Shown here: one piece after another, positions 1-7,913 of the stretch | How positions within the stretch are numbered: the stretch's first letter is position 1 | Layout: every line of letters starts with the position of its first letter | Source of the DNA: Mucilaginibacter flavidus | GTDB lineage: Bacteria > Bacteroidota > Bacteroidia > Sphingobacteriales > Sphingobacteriaceae | Assembly: GCF_024055575.1 (NCBI RefSeq) | Contig: NZ_JAMXOE010000007.1 | Coordinates: 1-64,000, forward strand | Reading direction: 5' to 3' | Length of the DNA stretch: 64,000 nucleotides | Translations under genes and position numbers: made by a program | Notes under the pieces: generated by a model | The model's input: the letters and a program-made list of their open reading frames with translations, nothing else | Database searches by the model: none | What the model was told of the DNA's origin: nothing

Positions 1-1
1 G

Positions 2-592
2 CTGACGATAGTAAGCGGACCCGATTATGTAGATTATACAGCAACGGTACCTAATACTACATCGAGTGTTCAAATAATGCCTACATCACAAAGTGCTACT
101 TCAACCATAAAGGTAAATGGTGTAGCGGTGGCCAGCGGGACAGCGTCGGGAGCGATAGCTTTAAATGTGGGAACTACTGTAGTTAATACCGTGGTAACAG
201 CACAGGATGGTGTAACCACTAAAACGTATAGCATAACCTTTACCAGGACGGGGCCGATAGCGGCAATAATGAAGTATGACCAGCAGGAGGCGCCAATTAC
301 CGCCAATAGCTTGACTGTACACCAAAACGTATCGCCCAATGGGGACGGAATAGGTGATGTGCTTGTTATTGACGGCATAACAGCGTACCCGGAAAATAAA
401 ATACAGATAATGAGCCGCAGCGGCGCTTTGGTGTACGAGGCAAAAGGCTACGATAATGGAACAAAAGCATTTGACGGACACTCAAGCACCAATGGTAAAT
501 TACAACAGGCCGGGACTTACTTCTATTCGCTGGACTATAAGGTTGGAGAACAAACCAAACACAAAACAGGTTTTATTATATTGAAGTATTGA
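2..592 (+). CDS. C-terminal part of a secreted protein with T9SS type B sorting domain (partial)
   Basis: The reading frame is open from the left edge of the window (196 codons visible), so the start lies outside. The first ~70 residues are a Thr/Val/Ser-rich beta-sandwich segment that resembles the cadherin-like beta-sandwich repeats found in Bacteroidota surface proteins (motif DGVTTKTYSITFTR). From about residue 110 it carries the hallmark of the gliding-motility-associated C-terminal domain: VSPNGDGIGD, then IQIMSRSGALVYEAKGYDN, a glycine-rich turn, GTYFYSLDY and a terminal GFIILKY. This domain is known to direct export and cell-surface attachment by the type IX secretion system. The protein is therefore probably a large surface or secreted adhesin-like protein. 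The passenger function cannot be seen here. No terminator was recognised after the TGA. Confidence 0.85.
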   Translation: MTIVSGPDYVDYTATVPNTTSSVQIMPTSQSATSTIKVNGVAVASGTASGAIALNVGTTVVNTVVTAQDGVTTKTYSITFTRTGPIAAIMKYDQQEAPITANSLTVHQNVSPNGDGIGDVLVIDGITAYPENKIQIMSRSGALVYEAKGYDNGTKAFDGHSSTNGKLQQAGTYFYSLDYKVGEQTKHKTGFIILKY

Positions 593-1260
593 GTTGGTCG
601 GAAGAGTTTGGGAATAGGATATGAATATTTTTTTTAGAGTTGGGATAAGGATAAATATGATTTTTGAAAAGGGTTTTTAAATAGAAAGACACTACTTCTC
701 AGTGCCAAATTACCGGGGTTTATGACCGTAAAATTGGTGTATGAACATGCGAATATGAAATCCACGATAATAGTTTAAGCAACCAAGGCTGCAAATTGGT
801 TCTTTGTCAATATTAAGCCGGTGTTTTGTAAAACTCCCATTTTCTATCTGATTTAATAATTTTTCTTAGAATGTGTGTTTAAAAATTATCAGTTTAATTT
901 ATTTCAATATTAATAAATACAACATTGCATATAAGTTAATTACTGATAATTAGCTATTTAATTAAAAAATATTGTTTATATTTTACTATTTAATTTACAT
1001 TAATAAGTAAATCTCTTTCTGTTTCCCGATTGATAAATAGCAAAACAGATGTCGGATTTCCTTTTAATTGAAATTGGCAGGAGGTTTAATAATGGCAGGT
1101 TATTTACTATGCCCCGGTTTTTGTTGCCGGTTAGCGAAAAGAGGGATTCTATTTCATTAAGAGCGCATTATACTTCACCCGAAATCTATTTTAGGATGTA
1201 ACCTGCGGCTTTCGTCCATTAGCAAGACCTTTTTGTTCATTTCCTTTTTGAAATCATAGG
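593..1260. other. AT-rich spacer without a convincing gene
   Basis: About 670 bases without a supportable coding frame. The stretch 840-1020 is extremely AT-rich (runs of A and T around 890-1010), which contrasts with the GC-rich island that follows. A 22-codon frame at 1092-1160 has an AGGAGG sequence 7 bases upstream, unusual in Bacteroidota, but nothing else supports it. I see no promoter-terminator pair that would define an RNA gene. Confidence 0.5.
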
Positions 1261-1860
1261 CTATCAGGTAATCAACTGTTAAGCAACCAAAAGCGGAAGA
1301 AAGCAGGGCTGTCAAGGGAACGTGGAATAAATGGCCAAGTGCGTGAAAGGCTTGCGGGTTTATGCCGCGAAAGCCCCTTTACTGCTTTACTTGCGGAGGC
1401 TATCTTTGTTGCAACAGTTGATTTTCTTCGCCGGTGAATCAAGTTCGGACGATCAGCCGATGGTTTTGCGTTCCGGGAATGTGTGTTTCTTTTTGCGAGC
1501 CGCCTGCGAGTGCGAGGCAACCCGGCCGGGAAAAGCCCGAAGCTTCTACCAGCGTAGGGCGGCCGGGTGCCAATCCCGCATGCGCGGGGTTGTGAGCCGG
1601 CCGGGGGCGGTTGCCGAGCCTGCAGGCGGGCCAAACAAAAGGCAGCGCCTGCAGGCTGTTACCTGCTTCTACCGGCAGGTTGCAGACAGGACAGAAGTAG
1701 CTGCCATGAGTAAGAGCGAGGAACGCAAAAAACATGACAGGCTTTCCCCGCTTCTACCAGCCGCTTGGGTTGGAAGCGCTTTTTATCCCCTTAAAAAACT
1801 AAGTCGATTCATAAAATGTACTGACCGACCTGGCGTGTATTTTGCTGCCGAGTGATGACG
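1261..1860. repeat. GC-rich palindromic island
   Basis: A roughly 600-base island much richer in G+C than the surroundings. It is packed with short palindromes: CCCGGCCGGG near 1520, CCCGCATGCGCGGG near 1577, two copies of GCCTGCAGGC near 1619 and 1648, and ACCTGC...GCAGGT near 1662-1681. The word CTTCTACC occurs three times (near 1534, 1667 and 1750). Long open frames exist on both strands but their translations are Arg/Ala/Pro-rich and low in hydrophobic pattern, typical of overlapping frames in GC-rich non-coding DNA. A TATCTTTG box at 1401-1408 fits the Bacteroidota -7 element. It may be a remnant of a mobile element (for example a transfer origin or intron RNA) or a structured RNA. I cannot decide which. 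Confidence 0.45.
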
Positions 1861-1889
1861 AATGCCTTATGATAATGTTTGTAGTTAAT

Positions 1890-3164
1890 TTACTTACAAT
1901 ATTTAGAGATATATGTATATGCCTCTTTGTTTCCCTGTTCGCCAGAACTGCTCCAATCTTTACAAGCTTCGGTTTTTTGACCTGATTTAAAGTATGCGCG
2001 GCCTCTCAAAAGAAGTGAATTCATCGCTTTAGGATTTGAATTTATAACAACATTACAATCTTCAATACATCCTTTGTAGTCTTTTAGTTCCAATTTTAAT
2101 TCTGCTCTAAATCGATAAGGCAACTTGTCTGTACCGCTAAGTTCAATTGATTTGTTAAAATCTGATAGTGCCAAGGTATATTGCTTTAAATGAGACCTGT
2201 CGTATCCACGGGAATAATATGCCTCGTAATTTTCGGGCTCTAAAAAAATTACCTTTGAATAATCAGAAATCGCGCCGGAGTAATCTTTCAATTCGTCTTT
2301 AGAGGATGCCCTATTCATAAACGAGTGAAGGTCGGTAGGGACTAATTCGATTGCTTTAGTATAATCGTTAATTGCGCCGCTTTGGTCTTTTAGTTCTACT
2401 TTGCAAACAGCCCTATTACTGTAAAAAACAGGGTTTCGAGAGTTCATATCTATTGCTTTTGTGTAGTCTGCAATTGCGGCCATATAGTCACCGAGATTAT
2501 CTTTTACAATGGCCCTTCTATTATAATCATCGGCCGTTTGGTCACCAGATCTAAAGTAGATATCATAGTCTTTAAGGGCTAGTTCATATTTTTTTACAAT
2601 TCGATAGGATTCGGCTCGAAAAGCATAAATATGTTTTTTAGCGTCGTCGTCAGTGTAGAGTTCAAGGGCAACACTGAAATCTTTAATGGCACCGTCGTAG
2701 TTATTATTTTAAAATTCCAAAATAGCTTGGTTAAAGTAGCCACCCGGTAATTGTGTGTTATATACTTGAACGTATTTTATAATGGTATCTTTTTCATCTG
2801 ACAAATAGTGGGCACTCATACTGAAATTACCTTGGTGTCTTTTTCCGTAATCAACTAATTGGTCGAATTCCGATGCCCACGCATCACGAAAATCTTTTTC
2901 AAAAGGAGCGACTTTAGTTATAATATCATTTAGCCACCCTATTAAAGCTAAATAGTTGGCATAGTTTAGCTGATGCCTTTCATTGATAGTGGCTGCATAA
3001 TTGATCAGAGCGTCTGAGAAGCCTGGAACGTATTGGCTGACGTATTTAGAATTTGTTTGCGTGTATCCTGAATAAAGGTCTGTTGTTTGAGCCTGTCCGC
3101 TGGTTGAAATAAATAAAGAAAAGCTCAAAAAGAAGGGTATTAAATGGCGAAGGTTAGTTTTCAT
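1890..3164 (-). pseudogene. TPR-repeat secreted protein gene interrupted by an in-frame TAA
   Basis: The start codon is at 3164-3162, giving an N-terminus MKTNLRHLIPFFLSFSLF with a signal peptide ending near STSGQAQ. The first open part ends at a TAA at 2711-2709. In exactly the same frame the sequence continues for 75 sense codons with clear TPR character (YDGAIKDFSVAL, YELALKDYD, RRAIVKDNLGDY) before the next ATG at 2483, and on to the TAA at 1892-1890. The whole frame would be about 424 residues: signal peptide, an alpha-helical N-terminal part, then five or more TPR units of the type AIxDYTKAIxLxP. The simplest reading is one gene broken by a nonsense mutation. The left repeats of the IS21 element begin 36 bases upstream of the start, so the native promoter is probably lost too. 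The gene is more AT-rich than its neighbours. A sequencing error at the TAA, or translation of the two halves separately, remains possible. Confidence 0.75.
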
Positions 3165-3269
3165 GGTTTTACTGATTAAGTGGATAAAACACACCAAAAT
3201 GACCCCTTTTGGCCCACTCAAAAAGGCCCCCTTTGCCAGTTGAAAGTGACCACGTTCGCCAAAGCAAAG

Positions 3270-3300
3270 TGACCCCTCTTCGCCAGGTGAAAGTGACCCC
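3270..3300 (+). repeat. IS21 left terminal inverted repeat
   Basis: This 31-base block begins TGACCCCTCTTCGCCA and ends AAAGTGACCCC. It matches the reverse complement of 5789-5819 at 27 of 31 positions, with the four mismatches clustered in the centre. Confidence 0.85.
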
Positions 3301-3386
3301 TTAAAAGAGATTAAAGTAATGTATTGATAGGTTTCTGCGGACAAGGTTTTTGTTTAGCTTTTTAGGTAAACAAAACCAGCGAATAC

Positions 3387-4931
3387 ATGTCCAATAAACC
3401 GATCAAGATGAATAGATTACGACAGATCATCCGTTTGTACTGTCAGGGTACAGGGATCAAAACGATCCACGGGATGGTGGGTATCTCCCGAAACACCATT
3501 AAAAAGTATGTCCGAGTGTGGCATACATTGGGCATGACGCACGAAGAGTTTGGCGCCAGGAGTGACAGTGAACTCGCTGTGTTGTTTACTACTCCGGAGG
3601 CCAAAGTCACTAGCAGCCCCCGTATGCAGGTATTGGAGGGCCTGCTTCCAGAGATAAGCAAGCGGCTCAAAAAGAAGGGTGTAACCCGTGAGATGCTGCA
3701 TGCTGAGTACATAGAAAAGCATCCGGATGGCTATGGCCGTTCGCGGTTCAATAATGCAGTCCATACCTATCTTCAACTTTCCCGGCCGGTCATGCATATC
3801 GACCATAAGGCGGGTGATAAGATGTATATTGACTTCACGGGAAGCAAGTTACAGCTTACCCCGTCCGAAGATGTGGCGCATGATGTGGAGGTATTTGTGG
3901 CCATTCTGGGCTGCAGTCAGCTTACTTATGTGGAAGCTGTAGAAAGCCAGCGAAAAGAAGATCTGATCAAGGCATGTGAGAATGCTTTACACTACTTTGG
4001 TGGGGTTCCCGGTGCCATTGTTCCTGATAACCTGCGTTCTGCAGTAACCAGAGGAAGCAAATACGAAGCTATATTGAATGATGAGTTTGCGTCTTTTGCA
4101 GAGCATTATGCTGTTACTGTCGTTCCTGCACGCGTTTATAAGCCGCGTGATAAGGCTTTAGTGGAAGGAGCGGTTAAGTTGATCTACCGCAGCATATATG
4201 CCAGGCTGGAAGGCCGCAGGTTCAGTGACCTGGAATCGCTGAACTCGGCGATACGGCCTGCATTGGAGATCCATAACAACAAACCCTTCTCCGGGCGGAC
4301 TTACTCCCGCAGGGAACGGTTCGAGGAGGTCGAAAGGGATGCGCTGGGCCAACTCAACCCATTGCGCTACGAGGTCAATAAACAAGTCATGGTTACCGTG
4401 ATGAAGAACGGATATGTGCGTTTAGGAGAAGATATCCACTATTACAGTGTTCCTTACAACTACATTGGAAAGAAAGTGAAGGTCTTGTATACCTCCATTG
4501 CGGTGAAGATCTATTACCAATGCACTCTGATCGCTTCTCACCGCCGTAACCGGATCAAATACCGTTATACTACAGACGAGAACCACCTGGCCTCGCAGCA
4601 TCGATATGCAACTGAATGGTCACCTGAAAAGTTCATTCAATAAGCAGAAGCTATCCATGAAGATGTGACCCGGTATATCATCAAAGTACTGGAACATAAG
4701 GTTTATCCTGAGCAAGCGTATAAGTCATGCTCAGGTATTCTAAGCTTTGCTCGCCGTGTCGGTGCCGGAAGGCTGGCTGATGCCTGCCGCTGGGCCGATA
4801 GCCTTGGCCAGTACAACTATCCGGTTATCGAAGAGATCCTCAAGAAACGACTGGACCAGTTACAGCACGAAGACGAACCCGTGTCGATCCCCACCCATAA
4901 CAACATCAGAGGAAAAGAATATTACCAGTAA
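3387..4931 (+). pseudogene. istA: IS21 transposase istA interrupted by an in-frame TAA
   Basis: The first 418 codons encode an IstA transposase: N-terminal helix-turn-helix (RLYCQGTGIKTIHGMVGISRNTIKKYV, about residues 15-40), then a DDE integrase core (YIDFTGSKL around 148, PDNLRSAV around 213). The frame stops at TAA 4641-4643 just after FIQ, but the same frame continues at once as AEAIHEDVTRYI...KVYPEQAYKSCSGIL and ends at 4931, which is the usual IstA C-terminus. The restored length of about 514 residues matches the family. A CAA (Gln) to TAA change would explain the break with one substitution. The truncated product lacks the last ~95 residues. It could still be partly active, but inactivation is more likely. 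istB follows 21 bases downstream. Confidence 0.85.
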
Positions 4932-4952
4932 ACCCCATAAAACATAGAACAA

Positions 4953-5699
4953 ATGAATAATGAAACATTAGACAAGATGCGTCAACTTCGCCTTTACGGC
5001 ATGTATGATGCCTTTAAAACCAATCTGGAGACTTCAGTAAAAGAATCGCTTACAGCCGATCAGTTCATCGCTTTGTTGGTCGCCAGTGAATGGGATGACA
5101 GGCGTAACCGTTACGTAGAACGGGCCATCAGGGGCGCAGGCTTCCGATATAAAGCCTCGCTGGAACAGATCGACTACGCTATCGACCGGGGCCTGGAAAA
5201 GAACCAGGTCCACAGGCTTGCTGCCCTGGACTTTGTTAAGGAACATAAGGACCTGTTCATTACAGGTTCCACCGGAACAGGTAAAAGCTACCTGGCAACG
5301 GCGCTTGGCTATCAGGCTTGTCAAAATGGTTACAAGGTCTTGTACGTCAATACAGCTAAGCTTATGGGCCAGCTGAAGCTGGCCAAAGCAAAGGGTACCA
5401 TTCTGGCAGAACTGAAAAGAATAGAACGGGCCGATCTGCTGATCCTGGATGACTTCGGGTTACAGCCTTTTGATGCGCAGAGCAGGGCCTCTTTACTGGA
5501 TATCATAGAAGACCGGCACCAAAAGCGCTCTACGGTAGTCACTTCGCAGATACCGGTTAAGGAATGGTATGATATTATTGGTGAGAAAACCATCGCTGAC
5601 GCTATTCTGGACCGCATTGTTCACCATTCATTAAGGGTCGAACTTTACGGCGAATCACTAAGGAGAAGAAACTCTAAATCAGAAAATGTATTTTTGTAA
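4953..5699 (+). CDS. istB: IS21 transposition helper ATPase IstB
   Basis: A 248-residue AAA+ ATPase of the IstB/DnaC-like family. The Walker A motif GSTGTGKSYLATALG lies near residue 104 and Walker B (LLILDDFG) near 165. The N-terminus (MRQLRLYGMYDAF) is the conserved IstB helix. IstB is known to assemble on target DNA and stimulate IstA-catalysed strand transfer. The gene appears full length and undamaged, unlike its partner istA. It lies inside the IS21 element and should be expressed with istA. Confidence 0.93.
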   Translation: MNNETLDKMRQLRLYGMYDAFKTNLETSVKESLTADQFIALLVASEWDDRRNRYVERAIRGAGFRYKASLEQIDYAIDRGLEKNQVHRLAALDFVKEHKDLFITGSTGTGKSYLATALGYQACQNGYKVLYVNTAKLMGQLKLAKAKGTILAELKRIERADLLILDDFGLQPFDAQSRASLLDIIEDRHQKRSTVVTSQIPVKEWYDIIGEKTIADAILDRIVHHSLRVELYGESLRRRNSKSENVFL

Positions 5700-5788
5700 T
5701 AATAATAGTTGTTAAACCGGACAAAAACATCCGCTCTCAGGAGCCTATCTGTACAACAACTTTACTCTCTTTCAAACCCTAACTCAGA

Positions 5789-5819
5789 GGGGTCACTTTA
5801 GATTGGCGAAGAGGGGTCA
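5789..5819 (-). repeat. IS21 right terminal inverted repeat
   Basis: Reverse-complement partner of 3270-3300 (27/31 identities). It ends in GGGGTCA, giving the TG...CA termini typical of IS21 elements if this is the true end. Confidence 0.85.
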
Positions 5820-5848
5820 ATATCATTGGTATATCCAACAAGAGGGGT

Positions 5849-6278
5849 GAAAAGGGGATTTCGGTACACCGTAAAAGCATTGCGGCTTACAAGAACAAAA
5901 TCCGGCAGATAACCTGCCGGAGCAAACCCTATGCAATGGAAGACCGGATGATGCAAATCAGGCGTTTAAACCAAGGCTGGGGGAATTACTTTAAGCGAAG
6001 CGAAATCTGTGTTTTCGGAGCTGGATGAATGGGTTAGAAGCCGTATCCGGCTATGCTACTGGAAACAGTGGAAGAAGGTGAAGACCCGTGTCAGGCAACT
6101 GGAAAAGTTGGGAATAAAACCCAACCAAGCCTACCAATGGGGTAATACCCGAAAGGGTCACTGGCGAACGGTACATAGTCCAATCCTTACCAGCGCCTTA
6201 AACAACGCACTTCTAAAGAGAGCGGGGTTTGTAAGTCTGAAAGACATCACAACCCCGCTGAAAACTGTTAATGTTTAA
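5849..6278 (+). pseudogene. Group II intron maturase fragment, truncated and frameshifted
   Basis: Reading from 5849 gives KGISVHRKSIAAYKNKIR...RLNQGWGNYFKRSE, the conserved X/thumb part of group II intron maturases. The frame then shifts near 6000-6003 and the next frame continues as KSVFSELDEWVRSRIRLCYWKQWKK...QAYQWGNTRKGHWRTVHSPILTSALNNALLKRAGF, the standard maturase C-terminus. Compared with complete LtrA-type proteins (400-500 residues) only the last ~140 residues remain. The reverse transcriptase active site is absent, so no activity is expected. Confidence 0.85.
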
Positions 6279-6357
6279 TGAACCGCCGTATGCCGAACGG
6301 CACGTACGGTGGTGTGAGAGGACAGTAAGGGAAATAATCCCTTACTTCCTACTCGAT
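6279..6357 (+). ncRNA. Group II intron domains V and VI
   Basis: Domain V folds at 6282-6313: stem ACCGCCGTA/TACGGTGGT (one G-U pair), the two-base bulge CG, inner stem TGCC/GGCA and a four-base loop GAAC. Domain VI follows at about 6316-6357 with stem AGTAAGGG/CCCTTACT and an unpaired A in the 3' arm near TACTC that could be the branch point. This is the catalytic 3' end of a bacterial group II intron. It lies directly after the maturase stop codon, as expected. Confidence 0.8.
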
Positions 6358-6360
6358 GTC

Positions 6361-6450
6361 GGGTTTCGGATGTTCGATTTCGGAATTAGAAAAATCCAAT
6401 AATTTCTAAATTCGCCTAAATTCGAAATAGAAACGACTATGAACCATCAA
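6361..6450. repeat. Intergenic word-repeat inverted array
   Basis: TTTCGGATGTTCGATTTCGG and following bases repeat the word TTCGGA/TTCGAT. The downstream part (TTTCTAAATTCGCCTAAATTCG, read in two pieces) is roughly its reverse complement. The 20-base core recurs at about 19775-19794. It lies between the intron end and the convergent aminotransferase stop. Confidence 0.55.
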
Positions 6451-6461
6451 CTACGAACTCC

Positions 6462-7607
6462 TCATAACTTTAACAATCTATCAACGGCTTTATCCAGCGT
6501 TTCTTGCCTTTTGGCGAAACAAAAACGTAAAACATGGTGGTCGGTACCCTGGGTGTAAAACACCGATGTGGGTATGGCTGCCACCCCAATTTCCTTTGTT
6601 AAGCGCAGGGCAAAGTCACTGTCTTTTTCGTCTGTTATTTTATTAAATGTTACCGATTGAAAATATGTTCCTGAACATGGCAGCAATTCAAACTTTGTCT
6701 GCTCCAGCCCTTTACGGAAATAATCGCGCTTTTGTTGGAAAAAATCAGGCAGCGACAAATAGGTGTTCTCATCCTTTAAATGTTCGGCAATTGCATACTG
6801 TAAAGGCGCGTTTACGCTGAACACCAAAAACTGGTGCACTTTCCTGAATTCCTGCATTAAAAAAGCTGGTGCCATACAATAGCCAACCTTCCAGCCGGTA
6901 GCGTGGAATGGCTTACCAAATGACGCCACAATAAAGCTGCGCTGCTGTAATTCCGGGTAACGGGCCATTCCATGGTGCATCTCCCCGTCGAATATTAAAT
7001 GCTCGTAAACCTCGTCGCTCAAAATCAGTATGTCCTGATTTTTTACTAAGGCACTTAGCTCGTCGATGTCTTCCTTATGCAATATGGTAGCAGTAGGATT
7101 ATGCGGCGTGTTAAGGATAATCATCCTTGTTTTGCTGTTTATCAGTCGTTTTACCATATCCCAGGGGATGCGGTAATCGGGCGGCGACAACTCCAGCGAT
7201 TTCACAATACCGCCGGCCAGTTTTATGGCTGGGGCGTAGCAATCAAAAGCCGGTTCAAATATTATTACTTCGTCGTTGGGGTTAATAACGGCGGTTATAG
7301 CAGTAAAAATTGCCTGCGTGCCACCTGCAGTAATGGTAATCTCGGTGTCGGGGTTATAAACTGCGCCGTAAAGTTTTTCTGTTTTTTTTGCGATTTCCTC
7401 GCGCAGGGCCATAACGCCTGGCATCGGCGCGTATTGGTTATGCCCATTCTTCATTGCATTATTTACCAGCTTTATCAGTTCGGGCGAAGTATCGAAGTCG
7501 GGAAAACCCTGCGACAGGTTTATGGCTCCAACCTCGGCCGCCAGGGCCGACATTAAGGTAAAAATTGTGGTACCCACCTGGGGTAATTTAGAAATAATAG
7601 GTGTCAT
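6462..7607 (-). CDS. Methionine-type aminotransferase (PLP fold type I)
   Basis: A 381-residue class I/II aminotransferase. The N-terminal INLSQGFPDFDT (30-40), GGTQAIFTAI (95-104), NTPHNPTA with Asn170, SDEVYEHL with Asp198, and SFGKPFHATGWKVGY with the PLP-binding Lys232 are all present, and an Arg near 363 can bind the substrate carboxylate. The 'SFGK-FH-TGWKVGY' signature is closest to methionine aminotransferase (YbdL) and kynurenine/glutamine transaminases. The expected reaction is transfer of the amino group from methionine or an aromatic amino acid to a 2-oxo acid in the cytoplasm, for example in methionine salvage. The exact substrate is inferred. It is a single gene on the minus strand with no clear operon partner. 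Confidence 0.88.
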   Translation of the reverse strand: MTPIISKLPQVGTTIFTLMSALAAEVGAINLSQGFPDFDTSPELIKLVNNAMKNGHNQYAPMPGVMALREEIAKKTEKLYGAVYNPDTEITITAGGTQAIFTAITAVINPNDEVIIFEPAFDCYAPAIKLAGGIVKSLELSPPDYRIPWDMVKRLINSKTRMIILNTPHNPTATILHKEDIDELSALVKNQDILILSDEVYEHLIFDGEMHHGMARYPELQQRSFIVASFGKPFHATGWKVGYCMAPAFLMQEFRKVHQFLVFSVNAPLQYAIAEHLKDENTYLSLPDFFQQKRDYFRKGLEQTKFELLPCSGTYFQSVTFNKITDEKDSDFALRLTKEIGVAAIPTSVFYTQGTDHHVLRFCFAKRQETLDKAVDRLLKL

Positions 7608-7629
7608 GCAGGGGCTAAATTACGTTTTT

Positions 7630-7895
7630 GAGGTGAAAGGTGAAAGGGAAAAGGCGAAAGGTGGGGATTTTGGGTATGCCCGGAGTGCAGGCCTGCGACC
7701 TGTGCTGGTGTATTGCGACCTTTCGGGCCTTTTATTTAAATACAATTGTTCCTAGCGGGTGTTGGCTCTAGAAGCGTAGAGAAACCTAGCCCCAACGGGG
7801 TGGCATTCGTCAGAGCGGGTCGCAGGCCTGCTCTGAAATACCGAAAAATGTATTTCCTGTCACCTTTTCCCTTTAACCTTTTGCCTTTCACCTCT
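7630..7895. repeat. Composite inverted-repeat element in the spacer
   Basis: The 306-base spacer 7608-7913 is organised symmetrically. Outer arms at 7630-7667 (repeats of GGTGAAAGG) and 7860-7895 are approximate reverse complements. Inside them the 14-mer GCAGGCCTGCGACC (near 7688) has a perfect inverted copy GGTCGCAGGCCTGC (near 7819). The layout resembles a small non-autonomous palindromic repeat. No protein of its own is evident. The right arm ends 18 bases before the next start codon, so it may be transcribed. Confidence 0.65.
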
Positions 7896-7913
7896 ATTTT
7901 CTACCTTAGTGCC

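Larger units (their letters stand above)
3200..5848 (+). mobile_element. IS21-family insertion sequence
   Basis: The element holds the two genes diagnostic of IS21 (istA and istB) in the standard order, 21 bases apart. Its ends carry repeated TGACCCC-type blocks in inverted orientation, as known for IS21 elements, where multiple terminal repeats bind the transposase. The best-matched pair of ends is 3270-3300 and 5789-5819. Further weaker copies lie outside it at 3200-3206, near 3236-3262 on the left and 5842-5848 on the right, so the exact boundaries are uncertain by about 70 bases on the left and 30 on the right. No clear target-site duplication was found. Right of the element the sequence becomes group II intron maturase at once, and left of it is the TPR gene, so the two flanks do not belong to one interrupted gene. 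Confidence 0.88.
5849..6357 (+). mobile_element. 3' remnant of a group II intron
   Basis: The segment starts abruptly at the IS21 right end with the thumb/maturase region of a group II intron reverse transcriptase and ends with the intron RNA domains V and VI. The reverse-transcriptase palm, the 5' intron domains and the 5' exon junction are missing, and they are not on the other side of the IS21 element either. This suggests that an insertion followed by deletion removed the front of the intron. The likely 3' splice junction is CTCGAT|GTCGGG at 6357/6358. Confidence 0.8.

Noticed and set aside
1092-1160. A 22-codon frame with a strong AGGAGG before it
   Set aside because: Bacteroidota rarely use Shine-Dalgarno sequences, the frame is very short and nothing around it suggests expression.
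1175-1378. A 67-codon minus-strand frame ending KVLLMDESRRLHPKIDFG
   Set aside because: It looks mildly protein-like, but it has no upstream start with support, overlaps the island, and no family was recognised; length alone is compatible with chance.
1331-1855. A 174-codon open frame on the plus strand in the GC-rich island
   Set aside because: The translation is Arg/Ala/Pro-rich with no domain pattern, two other long frames overlap it on the opposite strand, and the palindromic DNA explains the lack of stops.
5700-5788. Search for a second transposon gene after istB
   Set aside because: Only short frames and the inverted repeats of IS21 are present.
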